A stretch of 64,000 bases of DNA from Pseudomonadota bacterium (lineage in GTDB: Bacteria; Pseudomonadota; Gammaproteobacteria; Xanthomonadales; Rhodanobacteraceae), in the NCBI GenBank assembly GCA_029561145.1, contig JAKQJM010000057.1, forward strand, positions 155,707-219,706. The letters run 5' to 3'. The notes under the pieces are model-generated. The model had not been told where the DNA came from. It saw nothing but the letters and a program-made list of their open reading frames with translations, and ran no database searches. Shown here one piece after another: positions 7,783-16,538 of the stretch. The position numbers and the translations under genes are program-made. Positions within the stretch are counted from its first letter, which is position 1. The number at the start of each line of letters is the position of its first letter.

Positions 7783-8102
7783 TCCGCTCGGGTTCGACCG
7801 GACGTCGCTTCGTCGCTGAATTGTCGACGCCCGAACAGCGCCGCCAATGCGATCGAGCCGATGGATGAGCGCACGACCATCATCGTGATGTTCACGGTTG
7901 TCGCGACGGCGCGCGCCGCGCGTGAAATACGCAGACGACCCAGCAGGCCTCCGGCCGCAAGGCCTGCGCCGACGACCAGCGCGGGCCGCCATGCCGCGAT
8001 GTCGGCGCCGAGATCATTTTCCGATCTGCGATAGCGCCGCTGTCGAAGCAGCAGCTTGCTGGCCGCTGCGTTTGCCATTTCGCGGTCTGCGCGCAACGTC
8101 AC
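7758..8102 (-). CDS. hypothetical small membrane-associated protein of the DUF883/YqjE cluster
   Basis: Predicted 114 aa from a GTG at 8102, or 106 aa from the ATG at 8078. The GTG overlaps the stop of the YqjE-like gene upstream (GTGA). The centre has one hydrophobic stretch (ALVVGAGLAAGGLLG) and a second moderately hydrophobic stretch; both ends are basic. It occupies the third position, as YqjK-type genes do in yqjD-yqjE-yqjK operons, but similarity to YqjK is not evident. Its 3' end overlaps the convergent GH44 gene by 25 bp. Function unknown. Confidence 0.6.
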   Translation of the reverse strand: MTLRADREMANAAASKLLLRQRRYRRSENDLGADIAAWRPALVVGAGLAAGGLLGRLRISRAARAVATTVNITMMVVRSSIGSIALAALFGRRQFSDEATSGRTRADQKSKPLA

Positions 8103-8542
8103 GGCGTCGCCCCCGGTGACGATGGCTTGTTCGGCAGCCCGTCGCGAACAACCGGCTGCTTGCCCAGCAATGCGCGCGTGCGGGGCAGGGACATGTCACG
8201 CCAGCAGCGGCGCATCGAGCGGACGACGAGGACCGCCCCTGCCAGATTGCCAAGCGCTACGGCACCGATTCCGACAAAGAGATTCCCGCTCAGCTGATAG
8301 ATGGCTGCGGCAATCGATGCGGTGGCTGCCAGCCAGGCGCCAGCGCCGAGAAAGATCAATGCAAAACCCAGCCACAGGATCGTCATGGCGCTGCTGCGTG
8401 CGAGCTTGAGCTCGGCACGCAGCAAAGCAAGGGATGCTTCGGCGACATGCAGGGCGCCGCGCAACACATCCTGCGCCGCTTCGACCAGGGACGGCTCGGA
8501 CGGTCCGTTGCTCGCCGCCTTCGATTCCTCGTCAACGGTCAC
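8099..8542 (-). CDS. YqjE-like (DUF1469, phage-holin-superfamily) membrane protein
   Basis: About 147 aa. An N-terminal amphipathic region (VEAAQDVLRGALHVAEASLALLRAELKLA; core LVEAAQDVLRGAL) leads to two hydrophobic helices (MTILWLGFALIFLGAGAWLA and LFVGIGAVALGNLAGAVLVV), the usual YqjE layout. It forms an operon with the DUF883 gene. The start is uncertain: a GTG at 8542, 10 bp after the DUF883 stop, is chosen, and a GTG at 8587 would overlap that gene by 35 bp. No Shine-Dalgarno supports either. These proteins sit in the inner membrane and their role is poorly known. Confidence 0.75.
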   Translation of the reverse strand: MTVDEESKAASNGPSEPSLVEAAQDVLRGALHVAEASLALLRAELKLARSSAMTILWLGFALIFLGAGAWLAATASIAAAIYQLSGNLFVGIGAVALGNLAGAVLVVRSMRRCWRDMSLPRTRALLGKQPVVRDGLPNKPSSPGATP

Positions 8543-8552
8543 GTTGGCCGGC

Positions 8553-8861
8553 TCAGCGACGACGTAGCAGGCGGCTCGCAACCACACCCACGGCTACGGC
8601 GATGCCAAAGGCAGCCAGTGGATGCGCGCGGATCTGCTCGGCAGCAACGTCGCCAAGGCGTTTGGCGCCGTCACCGAAACGCTCGCCGGCTGCGGAGAGT
8701 TCATCCTGCAGTGCCGCTCCGTTGCTGCGCAGGCGCTCACCGAATCGCGAAGCGGATCGTGCTGCTTCATCGAGGCCATCGCTGATCTTTCCGGCGACCT
8801 TGCCGGCCGCTTCGGTTGCGTCGTCGATCGAATTTCGAACGTCTCGGGATGCGTTGCTCAT
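8553..8861 (-). CDS. DUF883 family (YqjD/ElaB-type) protein
   Basis: 102 aa from the ATG at 8861, which is preceded by AGAGAGGAT. A long amphipathic helical region rich in Ala and Glu (NSIDDATEAAGKVAGKISDG) ends in one C-terminal membrane segment (PLAAFGIAVAVGVVASRLL) and an RRR tail. That is the C-tail-anchor layout of YqjD/ElaB proteins, which anchor ribosomes to the membrane in stationary phase in E. coli. It is the first gene of a three-gene minus-strand operon. The longer open frame upstream of 8861 has no support. Confidence 0.85.
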   Translation of the reverse strand: MSNASRDVRNSIDDATEAAGKVAGKISDGLDEAARSASRFGERLRSNGAALQDELSAAGERFGDGAKRLGDVAAEQIRAHPLAAFGIAVAVGVVASRLLRRR

Positions 8862-9481
8862 GGTCTGATCCTCTCTGCAATGGATTGCTGCTGGCAAGTA
8901 CGCGCAACAGCGCGAGGAGACTCGCGTTGAAGATGCTGGCATGCCAAGCCTGAAGCCCGCATGGATGGCAGCGCGTCCGACCGGCTGCGGAATTGCGCAC
9001 CCGGTCGGCACGAGCCAGTCAGCGGACGCCAGAATGTTGAGTTGTGACAGCCGTTGTCGGTTCGATCAAGCCGGGGCGTTCGTGTTCCCTGCCAGGCGCG
9101 GCATTCGCCGGATCGGGATGAATACGCATCCAATACTCCTTGCAACGGAACCGGCAACGCAAGCCGATCGACCGCGCAGGGTTCGGCTTGTGCGTGGACG
9201 GCTGCGGGATGTGACACGTGTCGCGACAATGCGTTATCGTTGGGCGGTCCGTTCGCTGAGGGATGCTGACGGCAGGGGATTGCAATGGCCTTGCTTGCCA
9301 AGAGGTCGAGGGAACGAAGAACGCACGCGTTTTTGCAGCGCCTGTCATCCGCCGGACTGCCGCCGATACATTGGCAGGTTTCATGCATGCCAGTTCTCGT
9401 GATGTTCCATCGATTCCGCTGCGGACACGTCACTCGTGAAAGTGATTGTCCCGTCCAGTCAATACGGAGCGCCCCGCTGCA
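8862..9481. other. 620-bp divergent intergenic region
   Basis: It lies between the DUF883 operon (minus) and the TonB-like gene (plus). Open frames on both strands give compositionally odd translations with no domain and are not called. Two overlapping 10-bp palindromes occur at 9213-9222 (GACACGTGTC) and 9219-9228 (TGTCGCGACA), possibly a regulator site. Nothing else is recognised. Confidence 0.45.
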
Positions 9482-10489
9482 ATGAATACTTCCCGATTTC
9501 CCGAGCGTTTCGCACGTGGTTCAGCCGCGCCCAAGATCCTTGTTGGCGTGCTCGTGCTCGCTGCTGCTGCGGGCGGCGCCTGGTGGTTCCTGAACAAGCC
9601 AGGTGCGGTGGCGCCGACCGCGACATCGCCGATTGCGAGCACCGCCCAGGCGCCTGGTGCCGAGGCTGCGGTCGCAGCCGTTTCGCCGGCGGTCGAGGAG
9701 CTGACCATCGATCAACTGTATCGGGAAGCGCGCAAGGCCATGTCGGAACAGCGCCTGGTGGCGCCTGCCGGCAACAACGCCCTTGAGTTCTATCTGGGGA
9801 TCCTCGGCAAGGATCCGACCAACTCCGGCGCGCTCGACGCGCTGCGCGAACTGTTTCCGTTCGCGAGTGGTACCGCTGAACAGGAAATCAATCAAGGCAA
9901 TCTCGACGAGGCGGGCCGGATCATCGCGTCGCTGGCCAAGTCCGATCCCAGCAACTACACATTGACCATTCTTCGCAGCAAGCTCGAAGCGAAGAAAAAG
10001 CAGGAAGAACTGCTCGCTGCACAGGCGGCGGCTGCCGCTGCCGCACCGACGCCGGTGCCGAAGCCGGCGGTCGAGATCGGTTCGAACGAAGCGACGGCAA
10101 CCTCGGCACCCGCCACGACTGCCGGGACCGCGCCAGCCGCCGCTGCCCCTCCGGCCGCCGTAGCCAGTCAGCCGGCTCCAGCTCCGGCACCCGCACCCGC
10201 TGCGCCGCAGGGCGAGTCGCGTGATGTCCAGGGAGTGACTCCGATAGCGCCGACCTATCCGGCGCAGGCGGCGCGAAACAAGCAGGAAGGCTGGGTCGAG
10301 GTCGAGTTCACGGTGACCGCCGATGGCAGGGTCGAGAACGCGAGAGTGTCCGCGTCCGAACCGCAGCGCGTGTTCGATCGTGAAGCGATCCGCTCGATCG
10401 AGCGGACCAAGTTCAATCCGCGCCTCGAAAACGGTGTTCCGGTCAACGCGACGGTGCGTCGACGCATCGAGTTCAAGCTCGGACGCTGA
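9482..10489 (+). CDS. TonB-family energy transducer-like protein
   Basis: 335 aa from the ATG at 9482. A single N-terminal membrane anchor lies near residues 18-36 (ILVGVLVLAAAAGGAWWFL). A periplasmic helical region follows, then a long Ala/Pro linker (about residues 185-245). The TonB C-terminal fold is at the end (PIAPTYPAQAARNKQEGWVE then FTVTADGRVENARV and FDREAIRSIERTKFNPR). TonB proteins transmit the proton-motive force to outer-membrane receptors. No exbB/exbD or receptor is adjacent, and the insert between anchor and linker is longer than in classical TonB, so it may be a specialised paralogue. Confidence 0.82.
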   Translation: MNTSRFPERFARGSAAPKILVGVLVLAAAAGGAWWFLNKPGAVAPTATSPIASTAQAPGAEAAVAAVSPAVEELTIDQLYREARKAMSEQRLVAPAGNNALEFYLGILGKDPTNSGALDALRELFPFASGTAEQEINQGNLDEAGRIIASLAKSDPSNYTLTILRSKLEAKKKQEELLAAQAAAAAAAPTPVPKPAVEIGSNEATATSAPATTAGTAPAAAAPPAAVASQPAPAPAPAPAAPQGESRDVQGVTPIAPTYPAQAARNKQEGWVEVEFTVTADGRVENARVSASEPQRVFDREAIRSIERTKFNPRLENGVPVNATVRRRIEFKLGR

Positions 10490-10521
10490 TTGGCAACAAC
10501 GGTGGCGCCGCGCGTTTTCGC

Positions 10522-11226
10522 TCAGCCGAGCAGACAGCGGCGCATTTCGATCAGCATTTCGTGATCGGGGCTGTGCTCCGACTGCTCGCGCGCGAGATGA
10601 AGCAGGCGCTGCGCAGCGACCTCATGGAATTCGCCCGCGAGACTGGTCGACAACTGGCCAGCCATGTCCGTCAGCACGAGCAGTCCGAGTCCACGCAGTA
10701 CGGTGATGCCGTGCGTCGAATCCCGGTTCAACTGGGCGATCGCTTCGTTGCGCGCCTGCCATGAACGCAGTGGAAAACGGAGCGCGCTCCACGGCAGCCA
10801 GGACGCGCGCACGCGATGCAGGACGTCGCGGCGGAACAGGCTTTCGAGCAGGTGCAGGCTGATCGGATTGAGCCGCGCGACCAGCAGTTCGATGGCCGCG
10901 TTGAGTGGCAGGCCGTTGACGGGTCCGGCGAGTACCTGAGCTGCTGCCGCAACCTGCGGATGCGTCGTGGGCAACATGGCCTCGATCGCGACGTGGCCGC
11001 GCTTGAAGCGCAGGCGGCGCTGTTCGGCCAGGTCAAGAATCAATGCTGCGGCCGCCAGCGTGTTGATATCGGCGTGACTTCGAGTGGTCTCGAAATCGCC
11101 GCGCTCGGGGTTGATGCACAACAACATCAATTGCTCGGCTATCAGCACGCTGGGCTCCTCGCTTGGGTGCCGGGCCGATTCGGGCTGCCAGGCCACGACC
11201 GTCGGCCGGGCGCCATGGTACGACAT
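10522..11226 (-). CDS. GPP34 (GOLPH3-like) domain protein
   Basis: 234 aa. The motifs LIAEQLMLLCINPERGDF, AAALILDLAEQRRLRF, and the regularly helical remainder with NEAIAQLNRDST match the GPP34 family. Its eukaryotic members (GOLPH3/Vps74) bind phosphoinositides on the Golgi; the bacterial members are uncharacterised. It is convergent with the TonB-like gene, 32 bp apart. The ATG at 11226 is the likely start. The protein looks soluble and lacks a signal peptide. Confidence 0.75.
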   Translation of the reverse strand: MSYHGARPTVVAWQPESARHPSEEPSVLIAEQLMLLCINPERGDFETTRSHADINTLAAAALILDLAEQRRLRFKRGHVAIEAMLPTTHPQVAAAAQVLAGPVNGLPLNAAIELLVARLNPISLHLLESLFRRDVLHRVRASWLPWSALRFPLRSWQARNEAIAQLNRDSTHGITVLRGLGLLVLTDMAGQLSTSLAGEFHEVAAQRLLHLAREQSEHSPDHEMLIEMRRCLLG

Positions 11227-11287
11227 GGCGCGGGTCCGGGCGTGTACCGAAAGTCGCTTCGGGTCGATCCGCGATCGACCATTGGCC

Positions 11288-12589
11288 TTACTCGATATCG
11301 CCGCCGCTGGAAATGTGCTGGTTGTCCGGGCCGAGGCCGGCCCAATCGACAGCGGGCAAGCCGAGGTAGCGGTCGAACAGCATCGGCATCAGGCCGCTCG
11401 GTGCTGCCGATTCGCAGTTCCAAAGCATGATGAGACCGAAGCGGCGCTTGGGCAGGAAGCCGATCATCGCGCGATAGCCCTGTACCGCACCGGCGTGGAA
11501 CACGAGGGGTTCGCCCGAATATTGGTAGACGCGCCAACCCAGTGCGTAGTGCGCGTCGAGCAGCCGTCCGCGCCGCCAGGGGGACGAGCGCAGGTCGTGC
11601 GGTGTATCGATCAGTGGTGCGTGCAGCGTGTCGAGCAATTCGGCGGACAAGACTTCGGGTCGGCCACCCATCTGCGCGATCAGCCACTGTTCCATGTCGC
11701 GCAGGCTCGCGTTGACGCCGGCTGCCGGCGGCATCCGGTAGTAGGTTTCATTTGGCATGAAAGCCGTCCATCCGTGCGGCGCACGACGGTGCGGCCGCGC
11801 CCAGTGCTCGGAATCCTCAAGCGCGTCACGCCCGTAGGTTGCGGTGCGCATGCCTAGCGGATGGAAGATCCGCTTCTCGACTTCGTGGCTGAAGAAATCT
11901 CCGGTCAACGCATACGTGACATCGCCGATCAGGCTGAACGCGATGTTCTGGTAGGCATAGCACTCGCCTGGCGGGCACGCGATCGGCACTTCGCCGAGGC
12001 GCTCGACCAGCAACGGATACGGCTGATCCTGCTCGAGCAGGTTGTCGTAGGTATTGTGCGGAAGTCCGACGCGATGACTCAGGATATCGCCGACGGTCAG
12101 TTTCCGGCTGCTGTCGACATTGGCAAGCGTGAAGGTCGGCAGGACTTCGGCGATGCGCGTATCCCAGCCCATCGTGCCGTCGCGTACCAGCAGCCCGGTC
12201 AAGGTCGTCGCGAAGGCCTTGGACAACGAGGCGAGCCGGAAAACCGTATCGGGCCCGATCGCCTCACCGCTCGACCAATCGGCATAACCGATGCTGCGTT
12301 CCAGCAATACCTGATCGTCCTTGATCACCGCAACGGCCAGTCCCGAAACCTGGCCTGAGCCTTCCAGTCGTCCGATCCAGCGATCGAATTCGGTTGCCAC
12401 GGGCCGTGCGTCCGGGGCGATCGCGTTCGCATCGACGCGTGGCGGAACGGCGGGCACCACGGTCGCCGCATGCCGTGTCGCATGACGGGGACGCTTGTGT
12501 GTTGCCGCAGCCGCATCGCCCGAGACGACAAGCATCGGCGCGATCACGAGGAACAGGAGGATGCCGGGCAGTTTCAATGAAGGTGACAT
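11288..12589 (-). CDS. exported serine hydrolase, beta-lactamase/class C family
   Basis: 433 aa from the ATG at 12589, which begins a signal peptide (LKLPGILLFLVIAPMLVVSG) cleaved near AAA. The serine beta-lactamase fold is shown by S121-x-x-K124 in FRLASLSKAF, Y-x-N in CYAYQNIAF, and a late HAGAVQGY in place of KTG. That pattern is typical of class C-like esterases and D-aminopeptidases rather than true beta-lactamases. It is probably a periplasmic or surface hydrolase of esters or peptides. It is divergent from lemA; 68 bp separate the two starts. Substrate unknown. Confidence 0.87.
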   Translation of the reverse strand: MSPSLKLPGILLFLVIAPMLVVSGDAAAATHKRPRHATRHAATVVPAVPPRVDANAIAPDARPVATEFDRWIGRLEGSGQVSGLAVAVIKDDQVLLERSIGYADWSSGEAIGPDTVFRLASLSKAFATTLTGLLVRDGTMGWDTRIAEVLPTFTLANVDSSRKLTVGDILSHRVGLPHNTYDNLLEQDQPYPLLVERLGEVPIACPPGECYAYQNIAFSLIGDVTYALTGDFFSHEVEKRIFHPLGMRTATYGRDALEDSEHWARPHRRAPHGWTAFMPNETYYRMPPAAGVNASLRDMEQWLIAQMGGRPEVLSAELLDTLHAPLIDTPHDLRSSPWRRGRLLDAHYALGWRVYQYSGEPLVFHAGAVQGYRAMIGFLPKRRFGLIMLWNCESAAPSGLMPMLFDRYLGLPAVDWAGLGPDNQHISSGGDIE

Positions 12590-12657
12590 GGACGCCTGCA
12601 AGCACATGTTATGCTCAAAATCATACGGCGAATCTCGCATCGGCGGAGGGAAAAAAG

Positions 12658-13245
12658 ATGACTATCCTGGTACTTCTGGCTGTCATTGTTGTGTTCGCTC
12701 TCTACGCGGTCGGAATCTACAACGGCCTCGTGACGCAGCGAAACGGCTACAAGAATGCCTTTGCCCAGATCGATGTCCAGCTGACGCGGCGTTACGACCT
12801 GATTCCGAATCTGGTCGAAACGGCCAAAGGCTACATGAAGCACGAGCGCGAGACGCTGGAGGCAGTCATCCAGGCGCGCAATTCGGCAGTCTCCGGGCTG
12901 TCTGCGGCGAAAGCCAACCCGGGCGATCCGCAGGCGATGCAGCAGTTGTCGGGCGCCGAGAATACCTTGACCCAGTCGTTGGGGCGATTGTTCGCGTTGT
13001 CCGAGGCGTATCCCGACCTGAAGGCCAACCAGAACATGATGCAGCTCAGCGAAGAGCTGACTTCGACCGAGAACAAGGTCGCTTTCGCGCGCCAGGCGTA
13101 CAACGACTCGGTGATGGGCTACAACAACGCGCGCGAAGTGTTCCCGAGTTCGATCGTCGCCAACATGTTCGCCTTTCAGGCAGCCCAACTGCTTGAGATC
13201 GATGCGCCCGAGAAGCGTGAAGCCGTGAAGGTATCGTTTACTTGA
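12658..13245 (+). CDS. lemA: LemA family protein
   Basis: 195 aa from the ATG at 12658, after a GGAGGG Shine-Dalgarno. An N-terminal membrane segment (ILVLLAVIVVFALYAVGIYN) is followed by the LemA core (YKNAFAQIDVQLTRRYDLIPNLV family block; DLIPNLVETAKGYMKHE) and a helical bundle ending EVFPSSIVANMF. LemA proteins are membrane-anchored coiled bundles of unclear function, often encoded next to M48 proteases, as here (66 bp gap). Confidence 0.93.
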   Translation: MTILVLLAVIVVFALYAVGIYNGLVTQRNGYKNAFAQIDVQLTRRYDLIPNLVETAKGYMKHERETLEAVIQARNSAVSGLSAAKANPGDPQAMQQLSGAENTLTQSLGRLFALSEAYPDLKANQNMMQLSEELTSTENKVAFARQAYNDSVMGYNNAREVFPSSIVANMFAFQAAQLLEIDAPEKREAVKVSFT

Positions 13246-13310
13246 GCCCCGTTGCGTGCCGTTTGCCGGACTCGGCAAGCTGCCGCGATGCGTTGTCCTG
13301 AGGTCCCTCG

Positions 13311-15266
13311 GTGAACTTCTTCGCCCATCAGGAGCTTGCCCGCAAGCAGACGCGGCGCATGGTCGTGCTGTTCACGATTGCGGTGATCTGTATCGTCATC
13401 GCGGTTGATTTCGTGGTCATGGTTGCATTCGGGATTGCCGGCGAGGTTCGACGAGGGTCCGCCGGAACAGGAACCGGTGTCGTCGTCGCGACCAGCGTAG
13501 GCGTGCTCGCGGTCATTGGCCTGGCGACGCTCTACCGGATCTCGACGCTGCGCGCCGGCGGCAGCGCGGTTGCCCTGCAGCTCGGCGCGACGCCCGTTCC
13601 GGTCGACACCACCGACTTCGCCTATCGGCGCCTGCGCAACGTGATCGAGGAGATCGCGATCGCTTCCGGCGTGCCCGTGCCGGAAATCTTCGTGCTCGAG
13701 GACGAAGTCGCGATCAACGCGTTTGCATCGGGTTATTCGCCAGCCGATGCCGCCGTGACCGTCACGCGCGGTTGCCTCGACAAGCTGACCCGGGAAGAGT
13801 TGCAGGGAGTCATCGCCCACGAATTCAGCCACGTGCTGAACGGAGACATGCGCCTGAACATCCGGCTCGTGGGCGTCGCATTTGGCATCCTCGTCCTGGC
13901 CATCGTCGGACGCAAGATTGCCGAGGCTTCGGGTCGCGCGCGCAGTCGTGACAGCGGCGGCATCGTCGTACTCGGGATTGCCCTGCTCGTTGTCGGCTAT
14001 ATCGGCGTGTTCTTTGCGCGCATCATCAAGGCATCGATCTCGCGCCAGCGCGAATACCTGGCTGACGCTTCCGCGGTCCAGTTCACGCGTCAGACCGAAG
14101 GCATCGCCGGCGCACTGAAGAAGATCGGCGGATTGTCCGAAGGTTCGAAACTGACCAGTCACGACGGCGAGGAAGTCGCCCACATGCTGTTCGGCGATGG
14201 CGTCGGTTATTCGGCGCTGTTCGCCACACACCCCGCACTGACCGAGCGTATCAGGCGCCTGCAGCCGCAGTTCAATCCTGCGGAGTTCGCGGAAATTGCG
14301 GCCGCCTGGTCGCAACCGCGCCGGGTAGGCGAGGTCGATGATCCGGATGCCTCCCTGGCCGGATTCGCTCCGTCACGTTCCTCCCAGCGAGCCTCGTCTG
14401 TCGCCCGGCGTGCTGTGCTGCCTGCGGTTTCGCAGGAAATGCGTCTGTCGGCCAACGCCGTGGCGAATCAGGTCGGGCATCCGGATACGGGCGACTACGC
14501 CGCTGCCGCTGCATTGAACATGACGATCCCCGAGGCGTTGAGCGCCGCGGCTCACGGACGCGAGCAGTCGATGGCGGTGGTGTATGCATTGCTGTTGAAT
14601 GCCGACCCGTTGGTGCGCAAGCAGCAGATCGAAATGATCGAGCACCATCACGATCCGGGTACGGCGGCCGAGGTGGTGGCGCTGGCGGAGCAAACGAAGT
14701 CCATCCACCCGATGCAGAGACTGCCTCTGGCTGCGCTCGCATTCCCCGCCCTGCGTCGCCATCCACGATCGAAATTGCAGATATTCGTGATTGCCCTCAC
14801 GCAGCTGATCAAGGCCGATGGGCGCGTCAGTCTCGACGAATACTGCCTGGCCAAACTCGTCGGCGTGCAGGTGATCGATGCCTTGAATCCGGCGGCCACA
14901 CGGGTCATGGGCCGGGTCAAGCTCGGTGAGACGGCGATGGAACTGTGCGACCTGTTTGCCGTGATGGCCGAGTACGGTCACGACGACATCGATGGCGCGC
15001 GGCGCGCCTATGCGCTCGGTCTCAACGAGGTGCTGCCCGATATCAAGCCTGTCTACACGGCGCCGCAGGATTGGGCCCTGGCGCTTGACCGGGCCTTGCC
15101 CCGGCTCGACGCACTCGCGCCGGCGGGCAAGGAACTCGTGGTGCGGGGACTCACCCATGCGATCAGCGCAGATGGCGTGGTCAGCGTGAACGAGGCGGAA
15201 TTGCTGCGTACGGTTTGCGCCGCCCTGCATTGCCCGCTACCACCCATCCTGCAGCAGACCGCTTGA
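13311..15266 (+). CDS. membrane M48 (HtpX-like) metalloprotease with TerB-like C-terminal extension
   Basis: 651 aa from a GTG. Two membrane segments lie in the first 85 residues. The zinc motif H170-E-x-x-H174 (VIAHEFSHVLNGDM) follows, then two further hydrophobic stretches, and the third-ligand region is ISRQREYLADASAV. This half resembles HtpX. The C-terminal half (from about residue 340) is not part of usual M48 enzymes. It has two segments resembling TerB-type acidic motifs: LIKADGRVSLDEY and AISADGVVSVNEAELL. The gene follows lemA by 66 bp, a recurring LemA/M48 pairing. It is probably a membrane-protein quality-control protease. The tail assignment is tentative. Confidence 0.88.
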   Translation: MNFFAHQELARKQTRRMVVLFTIAVICIVIAVDFVVMVAFGIAGEVRRGSAGTGTGVVVATSVGVLAVIGLATLYRISTLRAGGSAVALQLGATPVPVDTTDFAYRRLRNVIEEIAIASGVPVPEIFVLEDEVAINAFASGYSPADAAVTVTRGCLDKLTREELQGVIAHEFSHVLNGDMRLNIRLVGVAFGILVLAIVGRKIAEASGRARSRDSGGIVVLGIALLVVGYIGVFFARIIKASISRQREYLADASAVQFTRQTEGIAGALKKIGGLSEGSKLTSHDGEEVAHMLFGDGVGYSALFATHPALTERIRRLQPQFNPAEFAEIAAAWSQPRRVGEVDDPDASLAGFAPSRSSQRASSVARRAVLPAVSQEMRLSANAVANQVGHPDTGDYAAAAALNMTIPEALSAAAHGREQSMAVVYALLLNADPLVRKQQIEMIEHHHDPGTAAEVVALAEQTKSIHPMQRLPLAALAFPALRRHPRSKLQIFVIALTQLIKADGRVSLDEYCLAKLVGVQVIDALNPAATRVMGRVKLGETAMELCDLFAVMAEYGHDDIDGARRAYALGLNEVLPDIKPVYTAPQDWALALDRALPRLDALAPAGKELVVRGLTHAISADGVVSVNEAELLRTVCAALHCPLPPILQQTA

Positions 15267-15398
15267 GCGACCGGTCCACGGCCGGTCCGCTGCTATCGGT
15301 GCCGGCTCGCGAGCGCGGCGAGGACAGCCCGGCACGGATACGTTGCGAACCCCGTGCGGCTCGTGGAGCATAGCGGCCCCGCCGCGCCTGCGAACCCC

Positions 15399-15950
15399 AT
15401 GAGCCGAGATTCCGAATCCGTCGACGCGCGTTTGCAGCAGGTGCTGGACGATTTCGGTGCCCGCCTCGGCGTCCTGATGCGCACGTACCGGCTCGATCGT
15501 CATGGCATTGACCCGGCCGATGTCGAGCAGGAAGTGCGCATCCGGCTCTGGAAAGCCATCGCACGTGACCGGTCCGGGGCCTTTCATGCGTCCTATGTGC
15601 AGAGGGTGGTAGCGACCACCGTGATCGATGCGTTGCGCAGGGCCGAGGTGCGAGCTGCCGAGCCCCTGCCGGAAGACGATGACGAGCCCGGCCAATTGCC
15701 GGAGGAAGGCATCGGACCCGAGCAATCAGCCAGTGATGGCGAGCGCATGAGCGGTTTGAAGCAGTGCCTTGCCGAGATTCCTGAACGCAGGCGCCTGCCG
15801 ATCACGATGCATTTGCAGGGGTTTTCCCTGCAGGAAATTGCCGATGTGGCCGGAGTCTCGGCCGAAGCGGCGAGAAAACTGGTTACCCGCGGGCTCGATG
15901 GCTTGAAATCGCGCCTGCGTGAATTGGGATATGGTGATTTCGATGATTGA
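15399..15950 (+). CDS. ECF-type RNA polymerase sigma factor
   Basis: 183 aa from the ATG at 15399 (a GTG at 15354 is the only upstream option; neither has a clear Shine-Dalgarno). Region 2 contains GIDPADVEQEVRIRLWKAI and region 4 contains GFSLQEIADVAGVSAEAARKLVTRGLD, a typical helix-turn-helix. The region between is acidic. It overlaps the next gene as ATGATTGA (8 bp), so the pair is probably translationally coupled and the partner is its likely membrane regulator. Target promoters were not identified. Confidence 0.85.
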   Translation: MSRDSESVDARLQQVLDDFGARLGVLMRTYRLDRHGIDPADVEQEVRIRLWKAIARDRSGAFHASYVQRVVATTVIDALRRAEVRAAEPLPEDDDEPGQLPEEGIGPEQSASDGERMSGLKQCLAEIPERRRLPITMHLQGFSLQEIADVAGVSAEAARKLVTRGLDGLKSRLRELGYGDFDD

Positions 15951-16476
15951 ACGCAGCTTGTCCAACCTGTACCGCCGCCTCGGTGCCGAGGCATCGGGTT
16001 CGACTGACCTGATGGACGCCGAAACCCTGGTTGCCGCTTCGGCGGGCACCCTCAAGGGCGATCGCCGTGACGAGGTCGCCGCGCGGCTGTCGCGCTCACC
16101 GCTGCAGACCGATCTGGTACGCATGTTGCGTGAACTGGCCCCGGCTGCGGATTCGCTGGTCGGCGCGCTCGATGCGCGTGGCGCGTATTCGCATGTTCGA
16201 AATGCGCGTGGACTGCGTCATGCAGCTCGTTCGTCCGCGCGCCGGCAATTGCGCTGGAGTGCCATCGCCGCCAGCATGATGCTGGTCTTCGGCGCGCTGT
16301 TCTGGACGGTCAAGGTCGATCAACTGGAAGGCACGGCAATGACAACCGGCGAGACCGACACCGTCAAGCCCGACCGCATCTTCACGAGTGAGGACAGGAT
16401 TTTCGCGATGGTCGACGAGCGCGCAATGCCGGCCACGACCGATGCGCTGTTCCAGACGGATTTCAACGGCGGCTGA
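15943..16476 (+). CDS. putative membrane anti-sigma factor with tail-like C-terminus
   Basis: 177 aa from the ATG at 15943, inside the end of the sigma gene. A cytoplasmic N-terminal half (DAETLVAASAGTLKGDRRDE, VAARLSRSPLQTDLVRMLRE) precedes one membrane segment (WSAIAASMMLVFGALFWTV), with a short periplasmic tail. This layout and the overlap with the ECF gene suggest an anti-sigma factor, though no zinc-binding anti-sigma motif is seen. The last residues TTDALFQTDFNGG loosely resemble the tail shared by exported proteins here. Confidence 0.65.
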   Translation: MIERSLSNLYRRLGAEASGSTDLMDAETLVAASAGTLKGDRRDEVAARLSRSPLQTDLVRMLRELAPAADSLVGALDARGAYSHVRNARGLRHAARSSARRQLRWSAIAASMMLVFGALFWTVKVDQLEGTAMTTGETDTVKPDRIFTSEDRIFAMVDERAMPATTDALFQTDFNGG

Positions 16477-16496
16477 CTACCGGACAGCGGCACGGG

Positions 16497-16524
16497 AAAC
16501 GCCCGGATCTGTGCCGGGCGTTTT
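16497..16524. terminator. bidirectional terminator between sigma operon and prfC
   Basis: CGCCCGG (16500-16506) and CCGGGCG (16514-16520) form a 7-bp stem with a 7-nt loop. It is flanked by AAA on the left and TTTT on the right, so it can terminate on both strands. It sits in the 62-bp gap between convergent genes. Confidence 0.8.
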
Positions 16525-16538
16525 CGTTCTTGCCGGGG

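Noticed and set aside
6091-7992. 633-codon minus-strand frame across the GH44 gene
   Set aside because: Antisense to a gene with clear catalytic motifs and a signal peptide; translation is arginine-rich and has no domain.
8941-9402. 153-codon frame in the gap before the TonB-like gene
   Set aside because: Cysteine- and arginine-rich chance composition, no Shine-Dalgarno, no domain.
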